In this document: one piece after another, positions 44,597-64,000 of the stretch
Layout: every line of letters begins with the position of its first letter
Position numbering within the stretch: position 1 is the first letter of the stretch
Assembly: GCA_963693365.1 (NCBI GenBank)
Contig: CAVNZM010000005.1
Coordinates: forward strand, 10,416,001-10,480,000
Length of the DNA: 64,000 nucleotides
Direction of reading: 5' to 3'
Source: Amoebidium appalachense
Taxonomy: Eukaryota > Ichthyosporea
Notes under the pieces: generated by a model
The model's database searches: none
Told to the model about the DNA's origin: nothing
What the model saw: the letters and a program-made list of their open reading frames with translations, nothing else
Made by a program: the position numbers and the translations under genes

Positions 44597-45869
44597 ATGG
44601 CCAAGGGAGAGTACACATGCACTGCGGGATCTGCTGTGGCCACCATGCAGCGACTGTGTGCAGCCACGGCCGCCACCACTCTGCTTCTTCTGGCCCCCAG
44701 CACGCTGGGCTGCAGCGAGCTCAAGCTGCGCTACGCCACGGCACAGAACTACCACGTGTCGGCCCGCACCATGGACTGGGGCGCCCCGGACTTCAACAGC
44801 TACATCAACGTCGTGCCCCGCGGCACCCCTACGCAGCTCGTGCCGGTCAAGGGCTGCGACTGGTGCAACAGCACGCCAGCCGTCAGCACCGTGCACGGCT
44901 ACGTCTTCCTCGATGGTTTGCGCAATCCCACGGCTTCCCTGGACGGCCTCAACGAGGCCGGGCTGTCTGCCGCCATGCTGCTGCTGGACGCGACCACATA
45001 CCCGCAGCCGCTGCAGGCCGACCCGCGGCCCGTGCTGGGCTCGTACAGCCTGGTGCGGTACATGCTGGCCGTGTGCGACACGGTGGCCTGCGTGCGCCGC
45101 GAGTTTGAGACCCACCAGATTGCCGAGGGCCACCTGCCCGAGCTGGACATCTTTGCCTCCCGCGGTGGCCGGCTGGGGGGCCACCTGCAGTTCCACGACA
45201 CGGCCGGCCAGTCGCTGGTGGTGGAGTTCATCGGCACGCAGAACGCCACCCTGGCTCCCGAGTGCTTTGCCTCGGCCGACCCCATCCACAGCAGGGCCCA
45301 TGAGGCCGGGGCGCGGGTGTGCATGTACGACAGCCGCAACGTCATGACCATGACCAACGACCCCACGTGGGAGGGCATGCGCGCGGAGCTGCGGGCACGG
45401 CTCAACGGCACCGACTATGAGGATGTGGCGGTGGTGTCCAACGCCACGCTTGAGGCGGCCATGCACGGGGCCGGCAGCTACTCGCCCGAGGACCGCCTGG
45501 TGCAGATGGCCATGCTGCAGGAGAGTGCCGTGCGCAGCGGGGGGGGCCTGGGCCGGGGCACTGGGGCCCCACCTGCCGTCGTACGTGTCCAGCGACCCGG
45601 CAGTGGACCATGTGAGCGCGGCCACGGCCATGATTGGGCGCGTGTCGCTGGCTAAGGGCGCCGACGACTGGACCACGGCCTGGACCGTTGTGCGCGACCA
45701 CAGCGCCCGGCGGCTGTACTTCTCCACGCCGGCCGTGCGCAACCTGCAGATGGTCGACCTCACAAAGCTGCGCCTGCACGACGCCACCGCCCCACGCCTG
45801 GCCATCCCCATGGCCTTCCACACCGGCACCCACTACAATGACGTCACACAGGCACTGTTTGCACAATAA
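44597..45869 (+). pseudogene. Choloylglycine hydrolase/penicillin V acylase-family gene, copy 2, frameshifted
   Basis: Nearly identical to copy 1 over its whole length and without introns. Start options are 44597 and the better-placed ATG at 44645 (context GCCACCATG), which directly precedes the signal peptide and the predicted nucleophile Cys23. The Ntn-hydrolase motifs (SARTMDWG, GLNEAGLSAAML, TMTNDPTWEGM) are intact. At 45539-45546 there are eight G where copy 1 has GGAGGGG. The extra base shifts the frame and gives a stop at 45653-45655, about 336 residues from the inner ATG, while the true C-terminal frame continues to TAA at 45867-45869. If the extra G is real the product lacks its last roughly 70 residues; a sequencing error in the homopolymer is possible. 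Confidence 0.87.
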
Positions 45870-46561
45870 CTCGCCTGTTTATCGCATATATTTAGGAGGC
45901 ACTGCAACACGTACACGAACCTACGCGAAGCATCAAAAATTCTCCTACGTATGTGATGTCTTTGAAACAATGGTTAGTTGTATTTGCCCGTTCAAACAAC
46001 TGAACTTATAAATGAAGTTAAATTTTGGAGTCCTGCTGTTGAAATTTCGTATTTGGTATACAACTCGTTGAATATATACCCTATATGCGACTATCTCGTT
46101 GCATTAAATATGGGAATTTCACAATATATCCATGCTTAGCCCTGCCTGGTGGCTAGATCTATCTAAATAAAATTCATTGTCGAAAAAAAGTGACCGGTTC
46201 GGTTCTCTCCAGGAATAATTCCCATAATTTCACGAGTTGGTGTCCTACATGAAAATCTGGATGTAACTCATACAAACGGCTAGTATTCATCGTCTGTCTG
46301 GCATCAGTAAGTGATATTTGCAAGGACCAGTCCCATTCTCCATAACCTAAACTGAAGGTGGCCAGCAGGCATAGGCTGGACCCATGGGCTCAGTGATTAA
46401 CTTTGAACATAAAAGTCGTAAGTTTGTTGGCAACAGTAATACAATTCAGTATGAGCAAACCATTGAAGTCGATAAAAAAAACACACAGGAAAAGCTTACA
46501 GAATCATTTGGAATGATCCTACTCGGAGGCGGATGTGATTGAAGGAGGGAAAACAAACTCC

Positions 46562-46593
<32 letters not shown>

Positions 46594-46607
46594 TTTGTTT
46601 ATTTAGT

Positions 46608-46660
<53 letters not shown>

Positions 46661-46921
46661 ATCCCCACCCCACCCCTCTCCCCACCCACTCACCCACCAC
46701 CACCGTGGCCCCTTCTTGTTGCACGTGGGTTCCTCCCATCTGAACTACAATCAGCACGTATCTTCACCCAGGCCATTCAATATTCCTTTCACCAACTTTC
46801 CAGGTCGGCTATATATTATGCATCCACAGTTACTGTAATGCCTTAAACAGCCTAGACCGTCTTGCTTTCTCCTTTTCATACTACTCAAGTCCTACATATG
46901 CCACCCACTGACAAAAGCTGA

Positions 46922-46923
46922 AG

Positions 46924-46969
<46 letters not shown>

Positions 46970-47022
46970 AGACCCAGACCCAGACCCAGACCCACACACA
47001 TGCACACACACACACACACACC
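46922..47022. repeat. CA array with (CCCAGA)n
   Basis: CA repeats (46926-46967), then about five CCCAGA/CCCACA hexamers, then CA again. Confidence 0.9.
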
Positions 47023-47665
47023 GGCAAACGGAGCAAAAAGCAGGACACTGTGATATTTTTTATAGGCTCTTTGTTTGATTTTTGGGAAGGCTTTTTAAAT
47101 GCTGTTTAACTACACAGTCGGTTGTTTTTCTATGGTGATGTACTTTTTCAAATACATAGTTGGCATTCCCGCGGTCGAAAGAGATTCGTGATTCATTCAT
47201 ACATGTTTCTGCAGGGGGCTTCAGGTTGAATACTATACTGATATGCTGACCTATGGGAATAGCAGTAAACATTACACTAGAACTTCACACACTGAGAACT
47301 AGAATCCGAACTTAGGCTAATGACATACTATGTGACATCGATTTCCAAAAAAATAAAGCTTAGATGCACTCTGTATAATCAAAGTAACATGGTTACTATT
47401 ATGCACAAAGCATAATCGGGGCATGCACTTGTAGCTAACAAGCTATGTGCTCTGTTTATTCTGTTCACCCTACTAGCCTAATAGTATCAAAAGGTGTTTG
47501 CCTTTTCCTAATGCTATAAAAATATTAAACCTAAATATTATCCTTCTAAACTGAAACAGAAAGATGAGACTGGGGCAGTGTGGTACACCGTTATCACAGG
47601 AAATCCAAAGGTTGAGTGTCTTGATGTGGCCAGTGCGCTTGCATACGAGCACGTTGTGTGTGTAT

Positions 47666-47719
<54 letters not shown>

Positions 47720-47773
47720 GGAGGGGGGGAGGGGGGGGGGGAGGGGAGGGGGAGGAGGGGGGATTGGGAAGGG

Positions 47774-47868
47774 GGTCGAATGCGTTACAGAGCACAAAGT
47801 ACGCAACCTACAACACAATGCATCACAGAATACGAGTAAACATTCACGACATACAACACACCTCATAA
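47774..47868 (-). repeat. C-tailed repeat, copy 10, two tandem cores (3' of the carrier gene)
   Basis: On the minus strand two successive cores are seen: TGTCGTGAATGTTTACTCGT, then TTGTGTTGTAGGTTGCGTAC and CTGTAACGCATTCGACC, ending in C-rich DNA. It lies just beyond the carrier stop codon, in the sense orientation of that gene. Confidence 0.75.
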
Positions 47869-47901
47869 TTTTCAACTTTTGCATGGGGGGATTTAAAACC
47901 A

Positions 47902-48240
47902 TCAAAACCCGCCCACCCCTGCCACGGCCCTGAGATGTTCATAGCTGACCCAAAACACAAACTGCCACGGTGCAAGTCGAAACCACGTCGGTAGGAATCC
48001 CTTCCACAGTGCTAGGAGCCCCTCTGTGGTGATGACGTGCACAAGGCAGCCTAGGGAGGTTCGGTACTCTGTGCGTGGGGAAGGGGGGGAGGGGGGGGGG
48101 GGGGGAGAGAGAGAGAGGGGGGGGGGGGGGGAGGGGGGAAGGGAGAGGGGAGGAGGGGTTAGAACGTGTTATAGAGTACGAAGTACACATTGATGACGGA
48201 CAACACAAGGCAGTTAAGAGCACATATAATAGGGGCGCGG

Positions 48241-48271
<31 letters not shown>

Positions 48272-48318
48272 GGGGGGGGGGGGGCGGTTAAGAGCACATA
48301 TAATAGGGGCGCGGGTGT

Positions 48319-48363
<45 letters not shown>

Positions 48364-48528
48364 GGTGGGTATGCAGGTGGGTGTTGGTGGGGAGAAGGGG
48401 CAGGGAGAGATGGTGTCCGAGTGTTTCCATTCGCGCTCACCCGTGCGCGTGTGCATGTGTGTGTGTCAGGTCGGCAAGGGTGGGTGGGTGGGTGGGTGTG
48501 GGTGGCGGTGGTGGGGAAAGGGGGAGGA

Positions 48529-48564
<36 letters not shown>

Positions 48565-49024
48565 ACACGGGCACTCAGAGGGTGGGAGGTATTTGCACTC
48601 ATCATGCGTGTTTTGACCACATCGGCAGGCGAAGAAACAACGGCAGCAACAAACCCAGAACAGCTGCTGGAGGCAACGTGGCAGTAGAGGTTGTCCTGGA
48701 AGTAACCTGCAGGTGTGATTGGCCGGTTAGAATCTGTAAAAATTTGAATGCACCTTAAAAGGTAGGTTTGCATGGGCAGTCGTATTGTTGAATGGACGAA
48801 GAAATGCCTGCGTGTGTGTGCGTGCATCTGTGGTTTTCCTCAGAATCAGCTCCCCCCCCCCCCCCTTCCCCCCCTTCCCCCCTCCCCCCTGCCCACTGTC
48901 CCAATTAAATAATCATACGCGGGATCTATTGTCGGTGTGAGTACTAAGATTAAAAATGTAAAACCGTGCAGGATGAAGCCCATGAAATGCATAAACACAC
49001 ATACTTAGTACCAAACCGGGGGAA

Positions 49025-49062
<38 letters not shown>

Positions 49063-49347
49063 GGAGATGGTTACATGTGGGGCCGAGGGTGGAGGGGGTG
49101 GGGGGAAGGGAGAGAGAAGGGGAAGGCGCGGTGCGAGAGGGAGAGAAAGAGAAGACAGCCAGGAGAGAATTGCAATTGCCAAAGAGAAGGGAGGAGGGGG
49201 GGTGAGAGCGTAGTCGAAAAACTGCTATACAACACCAAGCATAGACATTGACAACGCCGAAGCAAAGCTACGCCGAAGCAAAACACACATGAACCATCAC
49301 CCGGTAGATGGATGGATGGGTGGGTGGGTGATCGGGGGAGGGAGAGA

Positions 49348-49387
<40 letters not shown>

Positions 49388-49475
49388 AGTACATGAGTAT
49401 GGTGGCACTACTGGAAGAGGGAGAAGGGTTGGGATAGGAACGGAGGAGGAAGAGGAGGAGGGAGGGGGGAGGGCG

Positions 49476-49508
<33 letters not shown>

Positions 49509-49719
49509 GTGACCTGTATTCAGCAACGTTTTCTTCACAACATCATAAGTCGACAGCTCACCCAAATTTACCAATGCAGCCCTGCCAACATTGGGGCCAC
49601 ACCCTTTCCATAGACCCCGGACCCCCCCAACTTTCACAATTTTCGAGAATGCGTCCGTCATTCCACTGTAGCGCGGTGGGTGGCCCATGGCTACTTGTCT
49701 GCCGTCTGCCTGCATGCGC

Positions 49720-49766
<47 letters not shown>

Positions 49767-50365
49767 GTGTATGTGTGTGTGTCGGGGGGGGGGGGGGGGG
49801 GGGGGGTAACGTGTGTGTATGTGTGTGTGTTCGTGTGTGTGTGTGTGTGTGTATGTGTGTGTGTATGTGTGCGTGTGTGTGTACGTGTGTGTGTGTGCAT
49901 CTTCGTGTGTGCGTGCACATGTGTGTTCGTGTGTGTGTGTGTGTGTGTGTGTGATTGGTGGTGGAGTGTGTTGGGAGAAAAGGGGAAGGGGAGGGGAAAG
50001 AATGGGAAGGAGATCGATAAAATCAGCCGTCTTGATTGTGTATGGGCCAGCCCTCGGGAGACGTAGAAAAAGGGGGGCTTCCTGGCAGGAAGGGGGAGGG
50101 GAGGGGGGGGGGATGGGGATGTATGCATTAGAGAGTTGGAAATATGGAAGAGGCACCAAAGGACGTAATATAAAACATCACGAACCCCCCTTCCCCCCCT
50201 CCCCCTCCCTCCCCCCCCCCCCCCCCCCCCCCCCCGTCGCAATCGAACCATAAATGGAAGAAAGAAACAAACGTGCAGGCAGAAGACGCTTGAACAGAAC
50301 CCCGAGGGGGGAGGGGGGATAGAGACAGAGTACTAAATACAAATCAACGACGGACAACAAAAAAG

Positions 50366-50405
<40 letters not shown>

Positions 50406-50610
50406 AAAAAAAGAAAAAGTAGTATGCATCATACTTAATGCCCATGCTCAAGGGATCCCAAGTAATGCACACCGCTTCCCGACCACTACCAACTCAGACA
50501 CTGCTTCACTCAAACATGGTAGGTTGGGTCACATGTCTTGATTAAAGAAGACAAGCAGGGATTCTTTCTTTCTTCCTTTCTTTCTTTCTTTTTTTCTTTT
50601 TCTTCTTTTG

Positions 50611-50658
<48 letters not shown>

Positions 50659-52378
50659 GGGGGAGGATGCAGAACACGGCATGAACCACAACTACACCAT
50701 GAAAATGAGAAACACAAAGCAGAACACATGGTGAAGAATAAACATCCAAATATGCAACATAAGCAGAAAACATCATCGCGGGGAGAGGGGGAGGGGGGTT
50801 TATACCTTTAATAAGGTCTGCCGGGCTGGCTATAAGTTGACTGAGTGCACCAGAAGTGAAGCCGGCAGCCATACGTTCGTAATGACGGGGACTAGAACTG
50901 TGGCCCTCTAGATGTGCCCTGGGGGAGAAAAAAAAAATAATAATAAAAAACAGGAAGAAAGTGTTTAGAAAGTGTATGTTATAGGTTTCGAAGAAGAGGG
51001 AGGGCTCAAGTGGAGAGGGTTATGCATATGTAGTTTAGGTAGGCGGATGCAGTACACAGATTTGAGCAGAGGTCAAGGGGCGGAGCCCGGGGGAGGGGGG
51101 GGGGGGGGGGGGGGGAATGCAAAAGAGAGAAGCAAGATGTCAGAACAATGCAGCACCTATGGGGTGTTACTAGCAAAGTAGTGTGTGCCGACTCATGACG
51201 ACATAGTGCAAAAAACAAAACAAAAAACATGTGAAATTTGCAGGAAACAAGCCGGAGCAGGTAGGTGAGGTGTGAGAAGAGAGAGAAGTTCCGCGGCGCT
51301 TGCATTTGTCCTGTACATGTAGGTGTGTAAGTACGTCAAATGTGTGCAGACTTCCTCACGTGCCAACCATTTTACGTGTTAGTACAAGAGTACAAGACTT
51401 CCGTTTGGTTCCAAAGGAGGGGGAGGGGGGGGGGGGGGGGGGGTTCAATACCGAAAATTTTCGTACAGGAGCACACGTGTTGGGGTGTATATCACGTGAC
51501 GCACCAGGGCTGGAGCTATGCCCCGATACAGTCCCCGTGCCCCCTCCGTGGTCACTATCAGGCGGGCGGTGGCCAGGGCTCCTAATCTCTGCATTAAAAA
51601 TTTCAGTAAGATTTAGCAAATCTTCACGGCTTTTCTGGTACAGATTTGGACAGTGCCTTCGAATTTACTCCAAAATGCTTTGAAACAATGGGCCAAGAGC
51701 AAAAACCAACTCCTGAGCCAGGGAACCCAAAAAGCCAGAAACTTTAGTGAGTCAAAGGGGGGCGCCAGCAGGCAGACAGAAGGTGAGAAAAATAGGCATA
51801 GTTGCATGTTCACACAAACAAACACACACAGCCCTGCACACACGCACACGCACGTACACGCACGCACACGCACACAGACACACAGAGACACACACACACA
51901 CACACACATTTTGGCAATAATGTGTCGTGCGAAGTCGTGGTTAACGCATCGTTGAAAGGGGTGTGCATGTCCACAGGCCCGTGCGCACACACCCGTATAT
52001 GCGTATGCAAGTGCGTATGTGTGTGTGTGTGCATGTGTGTGTGCATGAGTTTGTCTTCCCGGGGGAAAAGGGGGGGGGGGGGGGGGGGGGAGAAGGGATG
52101 GACGGGTAGGGAGAGCGGCAGGAGGGAGGGAGGGGGAGAGAGGGGGGGGGGGGTTTGAATGCGTCAAAAAGTACGAAGCACACAAGGGGGGGGGGGGGGG
52201 GGGGGGGGGATATCTATACTTGTCCGCGTGCCAGAGTGACCCCCTGGCCCTGCAACTGCAATCTGGTCTTTGTCATGTCTATCGGATAGGTCGCTCCCTC
52301 GGCCGTGGCTGCTGCAAGCGCAGATAGCGCCAGGCGGGTGGGAAGGGGGGCATTCCCCTTTTGTTCGTGCGAGCTCAT
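47902..52378 (-). CDS. Mitochondrial uncoupling-protein-4-like carrier (SLC25 family), 6 exons
   Basis: Exons on the minus strand: 52378-52220, 51588-51452, 50918-50806, 49720-49514, 48706-48569, 48068-47902. All have GT-AG borders, and the phases give exactly 306 residues. The three SLC25 repeats each show a carrier signature: PIDMTK (residues 32-37), SPADLIK (130-136) and SPADVVKTR (231-239). UCP4-like segments include KTRLQLQGQ, the [14 protein letters not shown] stretch and the C-terminal [20 protein letters not shown]. It would sit in the mitochondrial inner membrane with six helices. UCP4-type members have been tied to proton leak and dicarboxylate transport; the substrate cannot be told from sequence. 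The start is the only ATG before the first helix. It is divergent from the RNR gene. Each intron begins with a donor followed closely by a poly-C tract on the sense strand. Confidence 0.93.
48156..48215 (-). repeat. C-tailed intron repeat, copy 11 (carrier intron 5)
   Basis: Minus-strand core GTTGTCCGTCATCAATGTGT then ACTTCGTACTCTATAACACG and a C/CT-rich tail. Sense orientation to the carrier. Confidence 0.85.
48220..48362. repeat. Local duplication with G tracts in carrier intron 5
   Basis: The segment TTAAGAGCACATATAATAGG followed by GGCGCGGGTGTGTGTG and a G tract is present twice in tandem (about 48213-48284 and 48288-48360), differing mainly in GT and G-tract length. Confidence 0.9.
50105..50184 (-). 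repeat. C-tailed intron repeat, variant copy 12 (carrier intron 3)
   Basis: On the minus strand CTCTTCCATATTTCCAACTC then TCTAATGCATACATCCCC, matching the copy at 57937-58063 in the RNR gene. Sense orientation. Confidence 0.75.
50304..50364 (-). repeat. C-tailed intron repeat, copy 13 (carrier intron 3)
   Basis: Minus-strand core GTTGTCCGTCGTTGATTTGT and ATTTAGTACTCTGTCTC before a C/CT-rich tail. Sense orientation. Confidence 0.8.
50664..50771 (-). repeat. C-tailed intron repeat, copy 14 (carrier intron 3)
   Basis: Minus-strand CTGCTTATGTTGCATATTTG, ACCATGTGTTCTGC, then GTGTTCTGCATCCTCC and a C tract. Sense orientation. Confidence 0.75.
52142..52185 (-). repeat. C-tailed intron repeat, copy 15 (carrier intron 1)
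   Basis: Minus-strand TTGTGTGCTTCGTAC then TTTTTGACGCATTCAAACC and a C tract. Only the 3' part of the repeat is present. Sense orientation. Confidence 0.8.
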
Positions 52379-52522
52379 GTTTGTGTCTTTTTTTTGTGTA
52401 CCGAGTGTTCTGGCGCTGGTATATGGGTCAAAGGAATGGCATGGAAGGGGGATTGGAGGGGGGGGGGTCTCTGATGAGAGCAGAGAGCGGAGAGCCGAGA
52501 GAGAGAGCGAGAGGGGGGGGCG

Positions 52523-52575
<53 letters not shown>

Positions 52576-53910
52576 GGAGAGAGAGAGAGGGAGGGAGGGA
52601 GGGAGGGAGAAAGTGTGTGTTTGTGCGTGTGTATGTGCGTGTGCGTGTGTGTCTAAGGGTGAAAGAACGAGAGATCTCAAGAGCGAAGGGGGGAGAGAGA
52701 GAGAGAGCAAGCGGGGGAGGGGGGGGAGGAGGAGGAGAGGGTGAGAGAGGGAGGGAGGATAGCGAGGGAGAGGAGGAGAGAAGGAGAGAGATGGGAAGAG
52801 AGAGAGAGACAGGATGGAGAGAGAGAGAGCGAGAGAAAGAGAGAGAGAGGGGAGAGAGAGAGAGAGTGAGAGAGAGTGAGAGAGAGTGAGAGAGAGAGAG
52901 AGTGTGTGTGTGTGGGTGCTCGGAGAGTGAGTTGTGCGTGTATGTGTGTGTGTATGCGTGTGTGTGTGCGGTGAGCGTTATACAGCTGTGGCAGTCTGGA
53001 TGTTCTTTACACAAGCATATAACACTATATAAGCCACTGAGATCTATCTTTTCAGTGAATCTTTTCTTTTCTATGTTCCATATGATGTTGCCGTCTTCTT
53101 TTTCTTGGCTCTAGCTTGGCTTGTGCCTGTGCCTGCGCAGTTTTCGGATCATCATCAGATCAAAACAATGAGCTCAAAAATGAGTCGTAGCCAATCAATC
53201 TCTTCCCGCGTGATATTAAACATATTCCTATTGGTTTAGCCTGTCCGTAAGAGACCAATAGGAAATCGGTCAAATACACCGTTTTCTGATTATCTACTAT
53301 TCTTAAAAACCCATTCGGCAAGGCTCAATAAGACACCCAAAGGTTGCCGTTCCCCCCATTTTACACGATTAGATCAAAATACCCGGTTTTCTCTATCAAT
53401 TGTAGAAATGCTGATTGGGTTGATGAAAACAAACCGTTTTTCAACGCCGCACAGCTGCGCACAAGCTTTGGGTTTGGTGGGTGACGCTGTGTTTTTTTCG
53501 TGTTTTTGTATGTTACGCGGTTTGCAAACAAGAAGAAAAAAAATAGGATAACCAGGAAAAAATGCCTAACAAAAGATCAACTGACATGTAAAATATGCAG
53601 TGGTCTTTAGCCCCTTCACCTGTCAAAAATCAAAAAAATCAGGGAAGATCGTTCTTCGTTTGGACTGTTGTCTCCGTAAATGTTTAAATTTTTCACGTTA
53701 CGCAGCTAAAAACTCTGCCGTTCACCCTCTTGCTACCTGTTTCTTCGTTGCCATTACCCTACCCCTACCCTTCATCCTATCGTCTTTCGGGTTGATTTAC
53801 CCATTCTGCCCCACCGTTGTCTCGTCTTTCTAAAACACCACGCACATGTTTCCTTGTATTTCATCAAAGCTAAACAACGCCCACTCAAAGCTTCAGCACA
53901 GGACAACAAA
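52379..53910. promoter_or_regulatory. Shared divergent upstream region of the UCP4-like and RNR genes
   Basis: A 1.5-kb region between two divergent genes for mitochondrial-type proteins. Next to the carrier start is a 400-bp GA-rich block (52480-52900), which is CT-rich in the carrier 5' UTR/promoter. CCAAT elements occur near 53188 (GCCAATCAA) and 53252 (ACCAATAGG), and reverse forms near 53231 and 53413. A weak TATATAG lies on the minus strand near 53025. No TATA box is seen before the RNR start. Confidence 0.55.
52525..52910. repeat. GA-rich microsatellite
   Basis: Imperfect (GA)n and (GAGG)n with a short GT block at 52612-52652. It is homopurine on the plus strand. Confidence 0.9.
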
Positions 53911-63965
<10,055 letters not shown>

Positions 63966-64000
63966 GTATAACCCCCCCCCCCCCCCCCCGGCCACAAAAA
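63966..64000. other. Start of RNR intron 15, window edge
   Basis: GTATAA followed by an 18-C tract. The window ends inside the intron, so the remaining exons of the reductase lie to the right. Confidence 0.9.

Larger units (their letters stand above)
45870..47901. other. Intergenic region between hydrolase copy 2 and the carrier gene
   Basis: AT-rich unique DNA to 46540, a T run plus a 48-bp C tract (46613-46660), a CA array with four to five CCCAGA hexamers (46922-47000), unique DNA, then a GT and G-tract block (47655-47760). No gene found. The 3' end of the minus-strand carrier transcript should lie in the right part. Confidence 0.5.

Noticed and set aside
42416-45869. Phospholipase B-like (PLBD/lamina ancestor) identity for the duplicated gene
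   Set aside because: The Cys after the signal peptide with SARTMDWG and the TNDPTWEGM segment fits choloylglycine hydrolase/penicillin acylase instead.

Overview
The window is nuclear DNA of a single-celled eukaryote. Three of the genes are split by many spliceosomal GT-AG introns, other genes have TATA/CCAAT promoters, and there is a chromodomain-bearing LTR retrotransposon. Introns and intergenic DNA are saturated with long C/G homopolymers and CA/GT or CT/GA microsatellites; almost all very long low-complexity open frames (His/Thr, Cys/Val, Pro, Gly or Ser/Leu) are translations of these repeats and not genes. The gene set (a fungal-like Sid2/Dbf2 kinase, a UCP4-type carrier, a chromovirus, a bacterial-type glucokinase, a B12-dependent ribonucleotide reductase) would fit a unicellular relative of animals and fungi such as an ichthyosporean, but the species cannot be fixed from sequence alone.

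Layout: (1) 547-13432, plus strand: an 18-exon Sid2/Dbf2-type NDR kinase, complete, 501 residues. (2) 17782-19023, plus: an intronless bacterial-type glucokinase with a clear TATA box and an N-myristoylation-like start. (3) 19.0-27.3 kb: C-rich repeat DNA holding a few exon-like islands of an unrecognised plus-strand gene and a decayed LINE reverse transcriptase. (4) 27.3-33.8 kb: microsatellites, a small TA-flanked MITE, and a 1.9-kb inverted-repeat transposon flanked by a 7-bp direct repeat. (5) 33.8-45.9 kb: two head-to-head copies of a secreted choloylglycine-hydrolase/penicillin-acylase-family gene. The left copy is split by a nearly intact 8.25-kb Ty3/gypsy chromovirus (LTRs 34166-34774 and 41806-42415, target duplication CAGGC); the right copy carries a one-base expansion in a G tract. 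As read here both are broken. (6) 47902-52378, minus: a complete six-exon uncoupling-protein-4-like mitochondrial carrier, 306 residues. (7) 53911 to the right edge, plus: at least 15 exons of an adenosylcobalamin-dependent (class II) ribonucleotide reductase with a mitochondrial-type N-terminus; its 3' end lies outside.

The most novel signal is a short dispersed repeat with a C-tract tail, found about 19 times, nearly all inside introns and always in the transcriptional orientation of the host gene. A related signal is a poly-C tract a few to about 20 nt inside many 5' splice sites (all five carrier introns, about half of the rest). Together they look like an introner-like or splice-associated element family. 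Secondary points: a gag-UAG-pol readthrough arrangement in the chromovirus, and a roughly ten-fold, strand-specific excess of the pentamer ACGAA along its sense strand. The UCP4-like and RNR genes are divergent and share a 1.5-kb upstream region.
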